The position numbers and the translations under genes were made by a program. From Fusobacterium ulcerans (GTDB lineage: Bacteria; Fusobacteriota; Fusobacteriia; Fusobacteriales; Fusobacteriaceae): a DNA stretch of 64,000 nucleotides. The stretch spans positions 2,868,282 to 2,932,281 of the forward strand of contig NZ_CP028105.1 of the NCBI RefSeq assembly GCF_003019675.1, given 5' to 3'. Positions 16,409-25,039 of the stretch are shown piece by piece. Numbering within the stretch: position 1 is the first letter of the stretch; each line of letters starts with the position of its first letter. The notes below the pieces were generated by a model. The model was not told where the DNA came from, searched no databases, and was given only the letters and a program-made list of their open reading frames with translations.

Positions 16409-16495
16409 AACTGCTAGGGGAGCTGAAAAGCTGAGAAGGATAAAACCTGACCCTTGGAACCTGATCTGGATAGTACCAGCGGAGGGAAGCAAGTT
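16409..16495 (+). promoter_or_regulatory. TPP riboswitch (THI element)
   Basis: Hallmark blocks in order: GGGGAGC, GCTGAGA, ACCCTTGGAACCTGATCTGG (as ACCTGA.CCCTTGGAACCTGATCTGG, split across 16446-16470), TAGTACCAGCG and AGGGAAGC. P1 forms from AACTGCT (16409-16415) and AGCAAGTT (16488-16495). It binds thiamin pyrophosphate and here precedes a terminator, so TPP should switch thiCSGHFE off. Confidence 0.95.
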
Positions 16496-16540
16496 ATCTT
16501 TTCAGCCTTATTTAGAATTATCTGGCAGAAAGTAGCACAT

Positions 16541-16577
16541 TGCTCTATACCGTTTGGTATAGGGCATTTTTTATTTT
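16541..16577 (+). terminator. Riboswitch-associated terminator before thiC
   Basis: Stem TGCTCTATACC (16541-16551) / GGTATAGGGCA (16556-16566), 4-nt loop, T-rich run 16567-16577. Its 3' arm can instead pair with TGCCCTATA (16579-16587), and GGCAGAAA (16524-16531) with TTTCTGCC (16575-16582), so alternative folds exist. Confidence 0.9.
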
Positions 16578-16619
16578 CTGCCCTATAACTCAGGAATAAA
16601 AAACTTAGGAGGAAAAAAT

Positions 16620-17897
16620 ATGTATTCAACACAAATGGAAGCAGCAAAAAAAGGCATCTTCACAAAAGAGATGGAGATAGTAGCAAGAGATGAAAATATG
16701 ACAAGGGAAGAGCTTATGGAAAAAATGGCTCAGGGAAGAGTTGTTATACCAGCTAACATCAATCATAAAAGTCTTTATCCAAGAGCCGTTGGAGAAGGAA
16801 CTAAAACTAAGGTTAATGTAAATCTTGGAGTATCAGAAGATTGCTGTGATTACTGTGGAGAGATGGTAAAAGTTCAAAAAGCTATTGAATATGGAGCAGA
16901 TGCAATAATGGACTTGAGTACTTTTGGAGATACTAAGAAATTCAGAAGAGAGCTTGTGGAAAAATCAACAGTTATGCTTGGGACAGTACCTATGTATGAT
17001 GCAGTTGCAAAGCTTGGAAAAAATATAAAAGACATGTCTGTAGAGGAATTGTTCAGAGTAGTAGAGGAGCATTGTGAAGATGGAATTGATTTTCTTACTA
17101 TTCATGCAGGTCTAAACAGAACTTGTGTAGATAGATTAAAAAATAATAAGAGACTGACTAAAATAGTAAGCAGAGGAGGTTCAATATTATTCCAATGGAT
17201 GATGCTGAATGATAAAGAAAATCCTTTCTTTGAGCATTACGACAGACTCCTTGATATCTGTAGAAAATATGATGTGACACTTAGTCTGGGAGATGGACTT
17301 AGACCGGGAAGTATTCATGATTCAACAGATGCACCACAGATTCAGGAGCTTTTAATACTTGGGGAGCTTACAAAAAGAGCATGGGAAAAAGATGTACAGG
17401 TAATGATAGAAGGACCAGGTCATGTACCTATGCATGAGATTGTAACAAATATGCAGATTGAGAAAAAATTATGCCACAATGCACCTTTCTATGTATTAGG
17501 ACCTTTAGTTACAGATATAGCTCCTGGATATGATCACATTACAGCAGCTATTGGAGGAGCTATTGCAGCATCATCTGGAGCAGATTTTCTTTGCTATGTA
17601 ACACCAGCAGAGCATTTGAGACTGCCTACTCTGGAAGATATGAAAGAGGGAATAATGGCATCGAGAATAGCTGGACACGCTGCTGATATAGCAAAGGGAT
17701 TAAAAGGAGCTATAGAGTGGGATCACAGAATGAGTAAATTCAGAGGAGAGCTTAACTGGAAAGGGATGTTCAGCGAATGTATAGATCCTGAGAAGGCAGA
17801 AGCTTACAGAGCATCCTCTGCTCCTATAGAAGAGGAAGTATGTACTATGTGTGGAGATCTTTGCCCAATGAAAAGATGCAATGAGATTTTAGATTAA
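16620..17897 (+). CDS. thiC: Phosphomethylpyrimidine synthase ThiC
   Basis: 425 aa, the short (bacterial anaerobe/archaeal) ThiC form. A radical SAM enzyme that rearranges aminoimidazole ribotide to HMP phosphate, the pyrimidine part of thiamin. The C-terminal cluster motif [13 protein letters not shown] (CX2CX4C) binds the [4Fe-4S] cluster. Conserved substrate stretches [14 protein letters not shown] and [11 protein letters not shown] are present. GGAGG precedes ATG. First gene after the TPP riboswitch. Confidence 0.97.
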   Translation: MYSTQMEAAKKGIFTKEMEIVARDENMTREELMEKMAQGRVVIPANINHKSLYPRAVGEGTKTKVNVNLGVSEDCCDYCGEMVKVQKAIEYGADAIMDLSTFGDTKKFRRELVEKSTVMLGTVPMYDAVAKLGKNIKDMSVEELFRVVEEHCEDGIDFLTIHAGLNRTCVDRLKNNKRLTKIVSRGGSILFQWMMLNDKENPFFEHYDRLLDICRKYDVTLSLGDGLRPGSIHDSTDAPQIQELLILGELTKRAWEKDVQVMIEGPGHVPMHEIVTNMQIEKKLCHNAPFYVLGPLVTDIAPGYDHITAAIGGAIAASSGADFLCYVTPAEHLRLPTLEDMKEGIMASRIAGHAADIAKGLKGAIEWDHRMSKFRGELNWKGMFSECIDPEKAEAYRASSAPIEEEVCTMCGDLCPMKRCNEILD

Positions 17898-17914
17898 TAT
17901 TACAAGGAGAAAAT

Positions 17915-18127
17915 ATGAATATACTTTTAAATGGAAAGGACTATTCATCAGAAAAAATATCCACTGTAAAAGAGCTTCTTATGGAACTGGAAAGAGAATG
18001 GTCGATAGAACTCGGTGGAGCAGTTGTTCTTGTAAATGATGAAATAGTAAAAAAAGATAGATGGGAAGCTACTGAAATATCTGAAAATGCAGAAATAGAA
18101 GTACTTTCTTTTGTATCTGGAGGGTAG
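17915..18127 (+). CDS. thiS: Sulfur carrier protein ThiS
   Basis: 70-aa ubiquitin-fold protein ending in GG (FVSGG), the diglycine that ThiF adenylates and that is then converted to thiocarboxylate to carry sulfur to ThiG. It lies 17 bp after thiC with an AAGGAG site. Confidence 0.93.
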   Translation: MNILLNGKDYSSEKISTVKELLMELEREWSIELGGAVVLVNDEIVKKDRWEATEISENAEIEVLSFVSGG

Positions 18128-18209
18128 AAGAAAGTTTGATTACTAGTTATTTATATGTAAAAAACCAAGGATTGTTTCATATTCGAGAAACTTGATTAAT
18201 TAGGCTCAT

Positions 18210-18296
18210 GGCAAAGAAGGATTACAACAGCTTTGCTGTTGCATCTCAGTAATTATAACAATTAAAATTGCTTAATTACTGGAACTCAGCTTTGCC
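18210..18296 (+). repeat. Structured dispersed repeat, copy 1 (between thiS and thiG)
   Basis: In the 293-bp thiS-thiG gap. Outer stem GGCAAAG (18210-18216) / CTTTGCC (18290-18296); first inner hairpin CAACAGC / GCTGTTG (18225-18231, 18235-18241); second inner stem CAGTAATTA / TAATTACTG (18247-18255, 18273-18281). The same blocks recur in order at 57921-58016. Outside it, the gap holds only AT-rich sequence and the thiG ribosome site. Confidence 0.75.
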
Positions 18297-18420
18297 TCAA
18301 ACAGTTATATTTTTTAGCGTTCAATTTCGCTGTATTAATCTAACTTTCTTTCATAAATTACACAATCCTTTAAGTTTTTATGAAAAATTATATATTTTAG
18401 ATAGAAAAAAGGAAGGTAAA

Positions 18421-19197
18421 ATGGATAAGTTTATATTAAAAGGACATGAATTTGGAAGCAGACTTCTTACAGGTACTGGAAAATTTTCAGATAAAAATTT
18501 AGTAGCTCCTATGTTGGAAGCCAGTGGGTCACAAATAATAACTATGGCATTAAGAAGAATAAATTTTCAAAATCCTAAAGAAAATATATTGAATTATATC
18601 CCTAAACATATAACTCTTCTTCCTAATACATCAGGAGCAAGAACAGCAGAGGAAGCTGTAAAGATAGCGAGAATAGCAAGAGAAGCTGGATGTGGTGATT
18701 TTATCAAAATAGAGATAATCAATGATTCTCAATATCTTATGCCAGATAATTCAGAAACAATAAAGGCTACAAAAATACTAGCTGATGAAGGATTTATTGT
18801 ACTTCCATATATGATGCCTGACCTTATAGCAGCTAAAAGAATGGAAGATGCAGGAGCAGCAGCAGTTATGCCTTTAGGGTCGCCTATTGGTTCTAACAGA
18901 GGAATAGTAACTAAACCCCTTATAGAAATGATGCTGGAAACTAACAGAGTTCCTATCATAGTAGATGCTGGAATAGGAAGACCATCTGATGCTGCAATAG
19001 CTATGGAGATGGGATGCGACGCTGTCCTTGTAAATACAGCAATAGCTACAGCACAAGATCCAGTGAAAATGGGAAGAGCTTTTTCATTGGCAGTAGAAGC
19101 TGGAAGGGAAGCTTTTCTGGCTAAAATAGCAGAGGAAAAGAGATATGCCAGTGCTTCATCACCATTGACTGGATTTCTTTTCAGAGGTGACAAATAA
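18421..19197 (+). CDS. thiG: Thiazole synthase ThiG
   Basis: 258 aa TIM-barrel enzyme that builds the thiazole phosphate from DXP, dehydroglycine and ThiS thiocarboxylate. ATG 18421 is chosen for its AAGGAAGG site; the frame is open further upstream (from 18268) but that part is not ThiG-like. Signature stretches: [21 protein letters not shown] (with the Schiff-base Lys region), [11 protein letters not shown] and [12 protein letters not shown]. Separated from thiS by a structured repeat, then directly abuts thiH. Confidence 0.96.
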   Translation: MDKFILKGHEFGSRLLTGTGKFSDKNLVAPMLEASGSQIITMALRRINFQNPKENILNYIPKHITLLPNTSGARTAEEAVKIARIAREAGCGDFIKIEIINDSQYLMPDNSETIKATKILADEGFIVLPYMMPDLIAAKRMEDAGAAAVMPLGSPIGSNRGIVTKPLIEMMLETNRVPIIVDAGIGRPSDAAIAMEMGCDAVLVNTAIATAQDPVKMGRAFSLAVEAGREAFLAKIAEEKRYASASSPLTGFLFRGDK

Positions 19198-20304
19198 GTG
19201 AGCTATTATGATGAACTTGTAAAATGGAAAGATTTTGATTTTGAAAACTATTTTTCTAATGTTACAGATGAAGATATAAAAAAAAGCATAGGGAAGGATA
19301 AACTGGGAATATATGATTATTTAAACCTCCTTTCACCAAAGGCTCAAGATCATCTGGAAGAGATGGCAGTAAAAGCTGCAAAGCTTACAAGACAGCACTT
19401 TGGTAATGTAATAGGATTGTATCTTCCAATATATGTTTCAAATTATTGTACAAGCAACTGCGTCTACTGTGGTTTTTCAAAAAAGAATCATATAAAAAGA
19501 AGACATATGAAATTTGAAGAGATAGAGCATGAAGCACAGGAAATAGCTAAAAGCGGAATCGGAAATATACTTCTTCTTACAGGAGAGGCGAAAGGGCTGG
19601 TAGATAAAGAATATCTCAAAGGCGGAATAGATGTATTGAAAAAATATTTCTCCTCTGTTTCGATAGAGGTTATGCCTTTAGATGAAGAAGATTATAGATA
19701 TCTGGCAGAAGATGGACTGGATGGACTCACTGTATATCAGGAGACATATGACGAAAAAAGATATGAACAGGTGCATCTATCTGGAGAGAAAAGAAACTTT
19801 AAATATCGTCTTGATACACCGGAAAGAGGAGCAAAGGCAGGAATCAGAACTATTGGAATAGGTGCTCTTCTTGGACTGGGAGGTATCAGGAGTGATGCTT
19901 TTAAGACAGGGCTTCATCTGAAATATCTCATGGAAAATTATCCAAACAGTGAATTCAGTATATCTTTTCCAAGAGTAAATGAAGCAGAAGGAAATCTAAA
20001 GGACAGCTATGCTGTAGATGATTTGACTTTTGTGCAGATACTCCTTGCTAACAGAATATTTCAGCCAAAGGCAGGAATAACTCTTTCCACTAGAGAAAGT
20101 GCAGCAATGAGAGATAATATTGTAGCTTTGGGAGTAACTAAGTTTTCTGCTGGGTCTAAAACAGAAGTTGGAGGATATTCACATGAAAATGAATCTACTG
20201 CTCAATTTGATATAACTGACAACAGGGATGTAGAGGATATAGTAAGAGCTATAAGAGGAAGAGGTCTGGAAGTAGTATATAAGGACTGGGAGACATTAGT
20301 ATGA
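19198..20304 (+). CDS. thiH: 2-iminoacetate synthase ThiH
   Basis: 368 aa radical SAM tyrosine lyase that splits tyrosine to dehydroglycine (2-iminoacetate) and p-cresol for thiazole synthesis, the anaerobic alternative to ThiO. [4Fe-4S] motif CTSNCVYCGF (CX3CX2C). Starts with GTG immediately after the thiG stop; AGAGGTGA lies 7 nt before it. Overlaps thiF by 4 bp (ATGA), implying translational coupling. Confidence 0.96.
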   Translation: MSYYDELVKWKDFDFENYFSNVTDEDIKKSIGKDKLGIYDYLNLLSPKAQDHLEEMAVKAAKLTRQHFGNVIGLYLPIYVSNYCTSNCVYCGFSKKNHIKRRHMKFEEIEHEAQEIAKSGIGNILLLTGEAKGLVDKEYLKGGIDVLKKYFSSVSIEVMPLDEEDYRYLAEDGLDGLTVYQETYDEKRYEQVHLSGEKRNFKYRLDTPERGAKAGIRTIGIGALLGLGGIRSDAFKTGLHLKYLMENYPNSEFSISFPRVNEAEGNLKDSYAVDDLTFVQILLANRIFQPKAGITLSTRESAAMRDNIVALGVTKFSAGSKTEVGGYSHENESTAQFDITDNRDVEDIVRAIRGRGLEVVYKDWETLV

Positions 20305-20843
20305 GAATAGGAATAGCTGGAACAGGTGGAATAGGTTCTAACACAGCTGTTCATCTTGTGAGATCAGGTGTGAAAGAGTTGAAATTTGGAGATTTTGATA
20401 TTATTGAAGAATCAAATCTCAACAGACAGTTTTATTTCAAAGATCAGGTAGGAAAGTACAAAGCAGAAATGCTATATGAAAATTTAAAAAGGATAAATCC
20501 AGATGGAGATTTTCAATATAGTATCATCAAATTTGAAAGAGAGAATATAAAAGAATTTTTCAAAGACTGTGATATAGTAATAGAAGGGTTTGATAAAAAA
20601 GAGTATAAAAGTATGCTTGTGGAAGAATTGTATCCTTTAGGAAAATTGATAATATCTGCTTCTGGGATAGCCAGTCATGACTGTGAAGGAATCCGAGTGG
20701 AAGAAGCAGGAAAAAACCTGTATATAGTGGGAGATTTTCAAAAAGACATTTCTGAATACAAAACATATTCTCATAAGGTGGCAGTGATATCTGCTCTTAT
20801 GGCAGAGATAGCTTTAAAAAGAGGTGGATATATTGAGGAATAG
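20301..20843 (+). CDS. thiF: ThiS adenylyltransferase ThiF (short form)
   Basis: 180 aa E1-like enzyme that adenylates the ThiS C-terminus. Nucleotide motif GIAGTGGIGSNTAVHL and the ESNLNRQFYF loop are clear. It is shorter than E. coli ThiF (about 250 aa) and lacks the C-terminal CXXC zinc pairs, like the second ThiF family of clostridia-type anaerobes. Overlaps both neighbours slightly. Confidence 0.92.
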   Translation: MRIGIAGTGGIGSNTAVHLVRSGVKELKFGDFDIIEESNLNRQFYFKDQVGKYKAEMLYENLKRINPDGDFQYSIIKFERENIKEFFKDCDIVIEGFDKKEYKSMLVEELYPLGKLIISASGIASHDCEGIRVEEAGKNLYIVGDFQKDISEYKTYSHKVAVISALMAEIALKRGGYIEE

Positions 20844-21468
20844 AATAGATATACCAGAAGGGTTATATGGGATAACTGGAGATAATTTTGCCAATGGGAA
20901 GAGCAATTATCAATGTGTAGAAGAAATGATAAAAGGTGGAATTAAAATAGTTCAATATAGGGATAAGAGAAAAAATTCCAGAGAAAAAGTAGAAGAGGCA
21001 GGAGCTATAAGAGAGCTTTGCAGAAAAAACAATGTACTTTTCATAGTAAATGATGATGTAGCTATTGCTATGCTGGTAGATGCTGATGGAGTACATGTAG
21101 GGCAGGAGGATATGAAGCCAGCCGATGTGAGAAAACTTCTAGGTGAAAATAAGATTATTGGCTTGTCTACTCATTCAGAGGAACAGGGAATGGCAGCATA
21201 CAATGATATAGATGTAGACTATATTGGAGTGGGCCCTATATTTCCAACGACGACAAAAGATACTGCTCCAGTTGGACTTGGATATTTAGAATTTGCTGTA
21301 AAGAATCTTCATCTGCCATTTATAGCCATAGGTGGAATAAAAGACTATAACATAGATGAAATAATAAAAAGAGGGGCTAAAAGGATATGTCTTGTAAGTG
21401 ATATTGTAGGAGCAGAGGATATATGTAAAAAAATTATTGATCTTAATAATAAAATTTTGAAAAAATAA
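20833..21468 (+). CDS. thiE: Thiamin phosphate synthase ThiE
   Basis: About 211 aa TIM-barrel enzyme that joins HMP pyrophosphate and thiazole phosphate. Motifs: KIVQYRDK, FIVNDDVAIA, DGVHVGQEDM, GLSTHS, YIGVGPIFPTTTK and AIGGI. Start uncertain: TTG 20833 is favoured because GAGGTGG lies 5 nt before it; in-frame GTG 20824 is the alternative. Overlaps the end of thiF. No thiD or thiM is in the window. Confidence 0.94.
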   Translation: MRNRIDIPEGLYGITGDNFANGKSNYQCVEEMIKGGIKIVQYRDKRKNSREKVEEAGAIRELCRKNNVLFIVNDDVAIAMLVDADGVHVGQEDMKPADVRKLLGENKIIGLSTHSEEQGMAAYNDIDVDYIGVGPIFPTTTKDTAPVGLGYLEFAVKNLHLPFIAIGGIKDYNIDEIIKRGAKRICLVSDIVGAEDICKKIIDLNNKILKK

Positions 21469-21619
21469 TAGTCATTTAATCTGATTTTGAGGATATATTT
21501 TTCTTTTAGTTATGGCACGGATATATTATTTCAATAGGTTAAGCCTCTTGACAATTAGGGAATTAAGTAATAAAGTATAATAAGATACTATAAATTAACT
21601 ATAAGAAAAGAGGGATTTT

Positions 21620-22303
21620 GTGCTAAAGATATACGACGATATAATGGGTAAAACAAATTCTAGTTTTGCATACAAAATATTAAAAGAGAATATACTCAGA
21701 CTTGACCTTAAACCTGGAGAGGAACTTCGTGAAATTGATCTGTTTCATTCTCTTAATATGAGCCGTACACCTATTAGAGAGGCACTTATTCTTCTAAAAC
21801 ATGATGGGTTAATAGAAACTCTTCCTCAGAGCGGAACTTTTGTTACTAAGATAGATAAAGAAAAATTTGAAGATGGAAGAATGCTGAGAATTTGTGTGGA
21901 AGAGAAAATGATACAATTAGCTTGCGATAATTTTTCAGAAGAACATCTAAAAAAATTAGAAGATAACCTTGCAAAACAGAAATTTATCCTTGATACAACT
22001 AGAAACTATGTAGAATTTCATAAACTAGATGTGGAATTTCATCAAATGATATTTGAAGGAGTGGGATACAAAGATTTATTTAAAGTGACAACAGAGAACT
22101 TTTTTGACTATCAGAGAGTGAGAGTTTTAAATTCCTCTAACAAGATAAAAGATAATTTTATTCAAGAGAGCCATTTGAGGATATTGGATACTATTAAAAA
22201 CAAGAAAAAAGATAAAGTTCATGAACTGCTTAATGAGCATTTTTCAAGATTACCAGCAAAACTTGAATATTTTATTGAAGAATATCCATTCTATTTTAAA
22301 TAA
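21620..22303 (+). CDS. GntR family regulator with FCD domain
   Basis: 227 aa. N-terminal winged helix (LKPGEELREIDL, MSRTPIREALILLKHDGLIE, GTFVTKID) and a C-terminal all-helical FCD ligand domain (EFHKLDVEFHQMIF; metal/ligand His pattern). FCD regulators usually sense carboxylates or sugar acids. Starts with GTG after AGAGGGA; a TATAAT box lies at 21576-21581. It stands alone between thi and nfi, so its targets cannot be read from neighbours; the glucarate operon at 35.9 kb is one guess. Confidence 0.9.
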   Translation: MLKIYDDIMGKTNSSFAYKILKENILRLDLKPGEELREIDLFHSLNMSRTPIREALILLKHDGLIETLPQSGTFVTKIDKEKFEDGRMLRICVEEKMIQLACDNFSEEHLKKLEDNLAKQKFILDTTRNYVEFHKLDVEFHQMIFEGVGYKDLFKVTTENFFDYQRVRVLNSSNKIKDNFIQESHLRILDTIKNKKKDKVHELLNEHFSRLPAKLEYFIEEYPFYFK

Positions 22304-22310
22304 AAGTAAG

Positions 22311-22335
22311 AAGCTGACTATAAGTCAGCTTTTTT
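22311..22335 (+). terminator. Terminator after the GntR gene
   Basis: AAGCTGACT (22311-22319) / AGTCAGCTT (22323-22331), 3-nt loop, T run. Confidence 0.93.
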
Positions 22336-22367
22336 GCTTAGAAATAAAAATTAATCAGAGGGGAATT

Positions 22368-23075
22368 ATGGAATACATAGAAGATTTTTTATTTATATCA
22401 GAAGATAAATGTAAAAAGATACAATTGGAACTAAAAGATAAAGTTGAATTAAAAAATAATTTTAAATTAGAAGACATTAAATATGTGGCTGGAATAGATC
22501 TGGCTTACTGGATGGAAAATGAAAAAGAGACAGCTGTATGCTGTATAACCATTATAGATATTGATACTAAAGAAATTGTGGAGGAAGCAAATACAAAAGG
22601 GGATATAACATTTCCATATATAGCAGGATATCTTTCATTCAGGGAGCTTCCCTTAATATTGGAAATTGTTAAAAAATTAAAGATACAGCCTGATTTATAT
22701 GTTTTTGATGGAAATGGATACCTCCATCCAAGAAATATGGGAATAGCAACTCATGCTTCTTTTTATTTAAAAAAACCATCTATAGGGGTTGCTAAAAGTT
22801 ACTATAAAATAGATGGAGTAGAATTTGTAATGCCAGAAGACAAAGAGGGAGCATATACTGAAATAGTAATAGAAAACAAAGTATGCGGTGCATCTTTAAG
22901 AACTCATAAAGGAGTAAAACCTGTATTTGTATCTGTAGGGAATTATATGAAATTGGAAAGAGCTGTTGAAATAATAATGCTGCTGGTTGGAAAAGAGAGC
23001 CATATACCGCTTCCAACAAGATATGCAGATATAGCTACACATAAAATGAGAGATTTTTATAAAAATAATAAGTAA
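22368..23075 (+). CDS. nfi: Endonuclease V (deoxyinosine 3'-endonuclease)
   Basis: 235 aa, normal for the family. It nicks DNA (or RNA) one nucleotide 3' of inosine. Catalytic acids are visible: D44 in AGIDLAYW, E93 in SFRELP, D114 in FDGNGYLHPRNMG; the IGVAKS segment follows. ATG 22368 is chosen for AGAGGGG before it, rather than an upstream in-frame ATG at 22221 that would overlap the GntR gene. Confidence 0.95.
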   Translation: MEYIEDFLFISEDKCKKIQLELKDKVELKNNFKLEDIKYVAGIDLAYWMENEKETAVCCITIIDIDTKEIVEEANTKGDITFPYIAGYLSFRELPLILEIVKKLKIQPDLYVFDGNGYLHPRNMGIATHASFYLKKPSIGVAKSYYKIDGVEFVMPEDKEGAYTEIVIENKVCGASLRTHKGVKPVFVSVGNYMKLERAVEIIMLLVGKESHIPLPTRYADIATHKMRDFYKNNK

Positions 23076-23078
23076 TTT

Positions 23079-23135
23079 AAAAATGAGTGACTAAACAGGC
23101 GGATTAAATCTGCCTATAAGCCACTCATTTTTTAT
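23079..23135. terminator. Bidirectional terminator between nfi and the DUF2628 gene
   Basis: Outer stem AAATGAGTG (23081-23089) / CACTCATTT (23122-23130) flanked by A and T runs, inner stem AGGC.GATT / AATC.GCCT. Serves convergent genes on both strands. Confidence 0.9.
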
Positions 23136-23154
23136 TTGTCATAAATTAAAATAT

Positions 23155-23568
23155 TTACTTGTAAAATATATTAAAAACAGCCACCTGAAGAAGTATTACA
23201 ATAAGAATTCCTATTACTCCCCCACTTGTTCTTCTGCCTTTCTTGATATTATTTTTTACCTTTTCAAAATACAAGATATTTCCTTTAAAACCTAAATATG
23301 CAGGAAAAAGAAAAAGAAATGCCAGATATACTGATGGAAGATGATCTGAAGTAATATTGATAAAAATTATATAAAGAATAGCATATTCATAGAGCCCTCT
23401 ATAGCCCAGCCAAAAAGGTGCTAAAAAAAATGCCCAAAAATTAAACTTTGTATTATCAGAGAGCCATTCATTTACATAGTGGTTAAAACCGTTTCCAACA
23501 TGATCTTGAAGGCACTCAATATTATTTTCTATAAACTCAACATCTTCTATTAACAATGGATTTTTCAT
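23155..23568 (-). CDS. DUF2628-type small membrane protein
   Basis: 137 aa from ATG 23568, chosen because AGAAGGGAGAT lies just before it. A hydrophilic N-terminus (about 45 residues) is followed by FNFWAFFLAPFWLGYRGLYEY, the DUF2628 pattern (20 or so residues centred on AFFLAPFWLGYR), then three hydrophobic helices. Inner-membrane protein of unknown function; family members are often found alone. Confidence 0.75.
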   Translation of the reverse strand: MKNPLLIEDVEFIENNIECLQDHVGNGFNHYVNEWLSDNTKFNFWAFFLAPFWLGYRGLYEYAILYIIFINITSDHLPSVYLAFLFLFPAYLGFKGNILYFEKVKNNIKKGRRTSGGVIGILIVILLQVAVFNIFYK

Positions 23569-24055
23569 AGTATATCTCCCTTCTAGTAGTTCTATATATA
23601 ATCGATTATAACAAAAATAGAAAAATAAGTCAAATTTTGGACTACAAAAATACATGTGAAATAGTTTTTTAGAATATAAAAATATAATAAAAGAGAAATT
23701 AAAATCTAAAGAAAATTTTTATTACTCATTTCTTCATTTATATATATAAAATTTTCCAAGATTAAAAAACTTAAAATATGTTCTTCATATAAAAATTTTT
23801 CTATGATTTTTATAAAAAAATGACATTTGCTAATCAAAGAAATGAGTAACTTAAAAAATAGAATTTTATTTTGTAAAATTTAAACTTCATAGAAAAAAAT
23901 AAAAAAAATGAAAACCCTTTAAAAACTTAATATTTTTTTATGAATAAAAAATTTCAAAGATTGAATATACTGGACTTTGTTCTAGGAAATTATTCTAAAC
24001 GAAAGAAATATCAATTCTTTTTTATGGAAAAATCTGCAAAAAAATAAAAAAACAT
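23569..24055. other. Long AT-rich intergenic region, no gene seen
   Basis: About 490 bp of extremely AT-rich sequence between divergent units. I see no open reading frame with a ribosome site, no strong hairpin and no RNA gene. It must hold the minus-strand promoter of the DUF2628 gene. Confidence 0.6.
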
Positions 24056-24099
24056 TTGACATATCGTGCACAATATATTATAAATATATTAATATATTT
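24056..24099 (+). promoter_or_regulatory. Promoter of the hdr-flx-frd operon with overlapping dyads
   Basis: TTGACA (24056-24061), 17-bp spacer, TATAAA (24079-24084). The spacer holds a near-palindrome centred on GTGCAC (ATATCGTGCACAATAT, 24061-24076), and a perfect palindrome AAATATATTAATATATTT (24082-24099) covers the start-site region. Either could be an operator. The leader to hdrB is about 150 nt. Confidence 0.75.
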
Positions 24100-24241
24100 A
24101 GTACTTAATTAAAACTTTGATTTCAAAAATAGTTCACAAATGGAAAAATAGTTTTAAAGGATACAGTAAATAAAAGTTTAATTTTAAAAAAACGTAGGAA
24201 TTAAAGAGATTTAATTAATGAATAGGGAGGGAAGAGAAGAA

Positions 24242-25012
24242 ATGAAATTTAGCTATTACCCTGGTTGTACTTTAAAAACTAAAGCACAAGACCTTGAGAA
24301 ATATGCCTTAGATTCAGCAGCTGCTCTAGGTATCGAATTGGAAGAGCAGAAAGACTGGCAATGTTGTGGGGCAGTATTTCCATTAGGTTCAGACGAAATT
24401 GCTACAAAACTTTCTTCAGTAAGAAGTCTGGCGGCTTCTTATGCTAAGGGAGAGAAACTTGTGACTATATGTTCTGCATGTCACCATGTAATAAAAAGAA
24501 CAAATGAGGAACTAAAATCTAATGAAGATATGAGAAGAAAAGTAAATAATTATCTTCAATTAGAAAATGACTACTCAGGAGAGGGAGAAGTAATCCACTA
24601 TCTTGAAATGTTAAGAGACGAAATAGGATTTGATAAGATAGCAGAGAAAGTGGTAAAACCTCTTAATCGTAAAATTGCAGCTTATTATGGATGTATGCTT
24701 TTAAAACCTAAAAAAGCGATGAACTTTGATGATCCTGAAAATCCATCAATAATGGAGAATTTTATAAAAGCACTTGGAGGAACTCCAGTACTTTACCCAT
24801 ATAGAACAGAATGCTGTGGAGCTTATCTTGCTGTAAATAATAAAGAACTTACAGAAAAAATGAGCAGTAAGATAATAAAATCAACTTTAGATAATGGAGC
24901 AGAGGAAATTGTTACAGCTTGTCCTTTGTGCAAGTATAACTTGGAACTTAAAGATACAGCATCTGTAAGTTATTTTTCAGAGATTTTAGCTGAAGCTTTA
25001 GGAGTTAAGTAA
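24242..25012 (+). CDS. hdrB: Heterodisulfide reductase subunit B homologue (HdrB)
   Basis: 256 aa. ATG 24242 is chosen over 24218 because HdrB proteins begin MKxSYYPGCT and a GGGAGGG site precedes it. It carries two complete CCG motifs: C9-X31-C41C42-X34-C77-X2-C80 and C151-X39-C191C192-X34-C227-X2-C230. In methanogen HdrB these bind two noncubane [4Fe-4S] clusters that cleave the CoM-S-S-CoB disulfide. Fusobacteria lack CoM/CoB, so the natural disulfide or electron partner is unknown; the fumarate reductase genes downstream are a candidate. First gene of an eleven-gene operon. Confidence 0.93.
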   Translation: MKFSYYPGCTLKTKAQDLEKYALDSAAALGIELEEQKDWQCCGAVFPLGSDEIATKLSSVRSLAASYAKGEKLVTICSACHHVIKRTNEELKSNEDMRRKVNNYLQLENDYSGEGEVIHYLEMLRDEIGFDKIAEKVVKPLNRKIAAYYGCMLLKPKKAMNFDDPENPSIMENFIKALGGTPVLYPYRTECCGAYLAVNNKELTEKMSSKIIKSTLDNGAEEIVTACPLCKYNLELKDTASVSYFSEILAEALGVK

Positions 25013-25039
25013 GAGATTTCTAAAGACAGGGAGGAAAAA

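Noticed and set aside
18268-18420. In-frame N-terminal extension of thiG
   Set aside because: The extension runs through the repeat and has no ribosome site; ATG 18421 has AAGGAAGG and matches ThiG starts.
24218-24241. Earlier ATG for hdrB
   Set aside because: Weak ribosome site and the extra residues include the translated GGGAGGG signal of the 24242 start.
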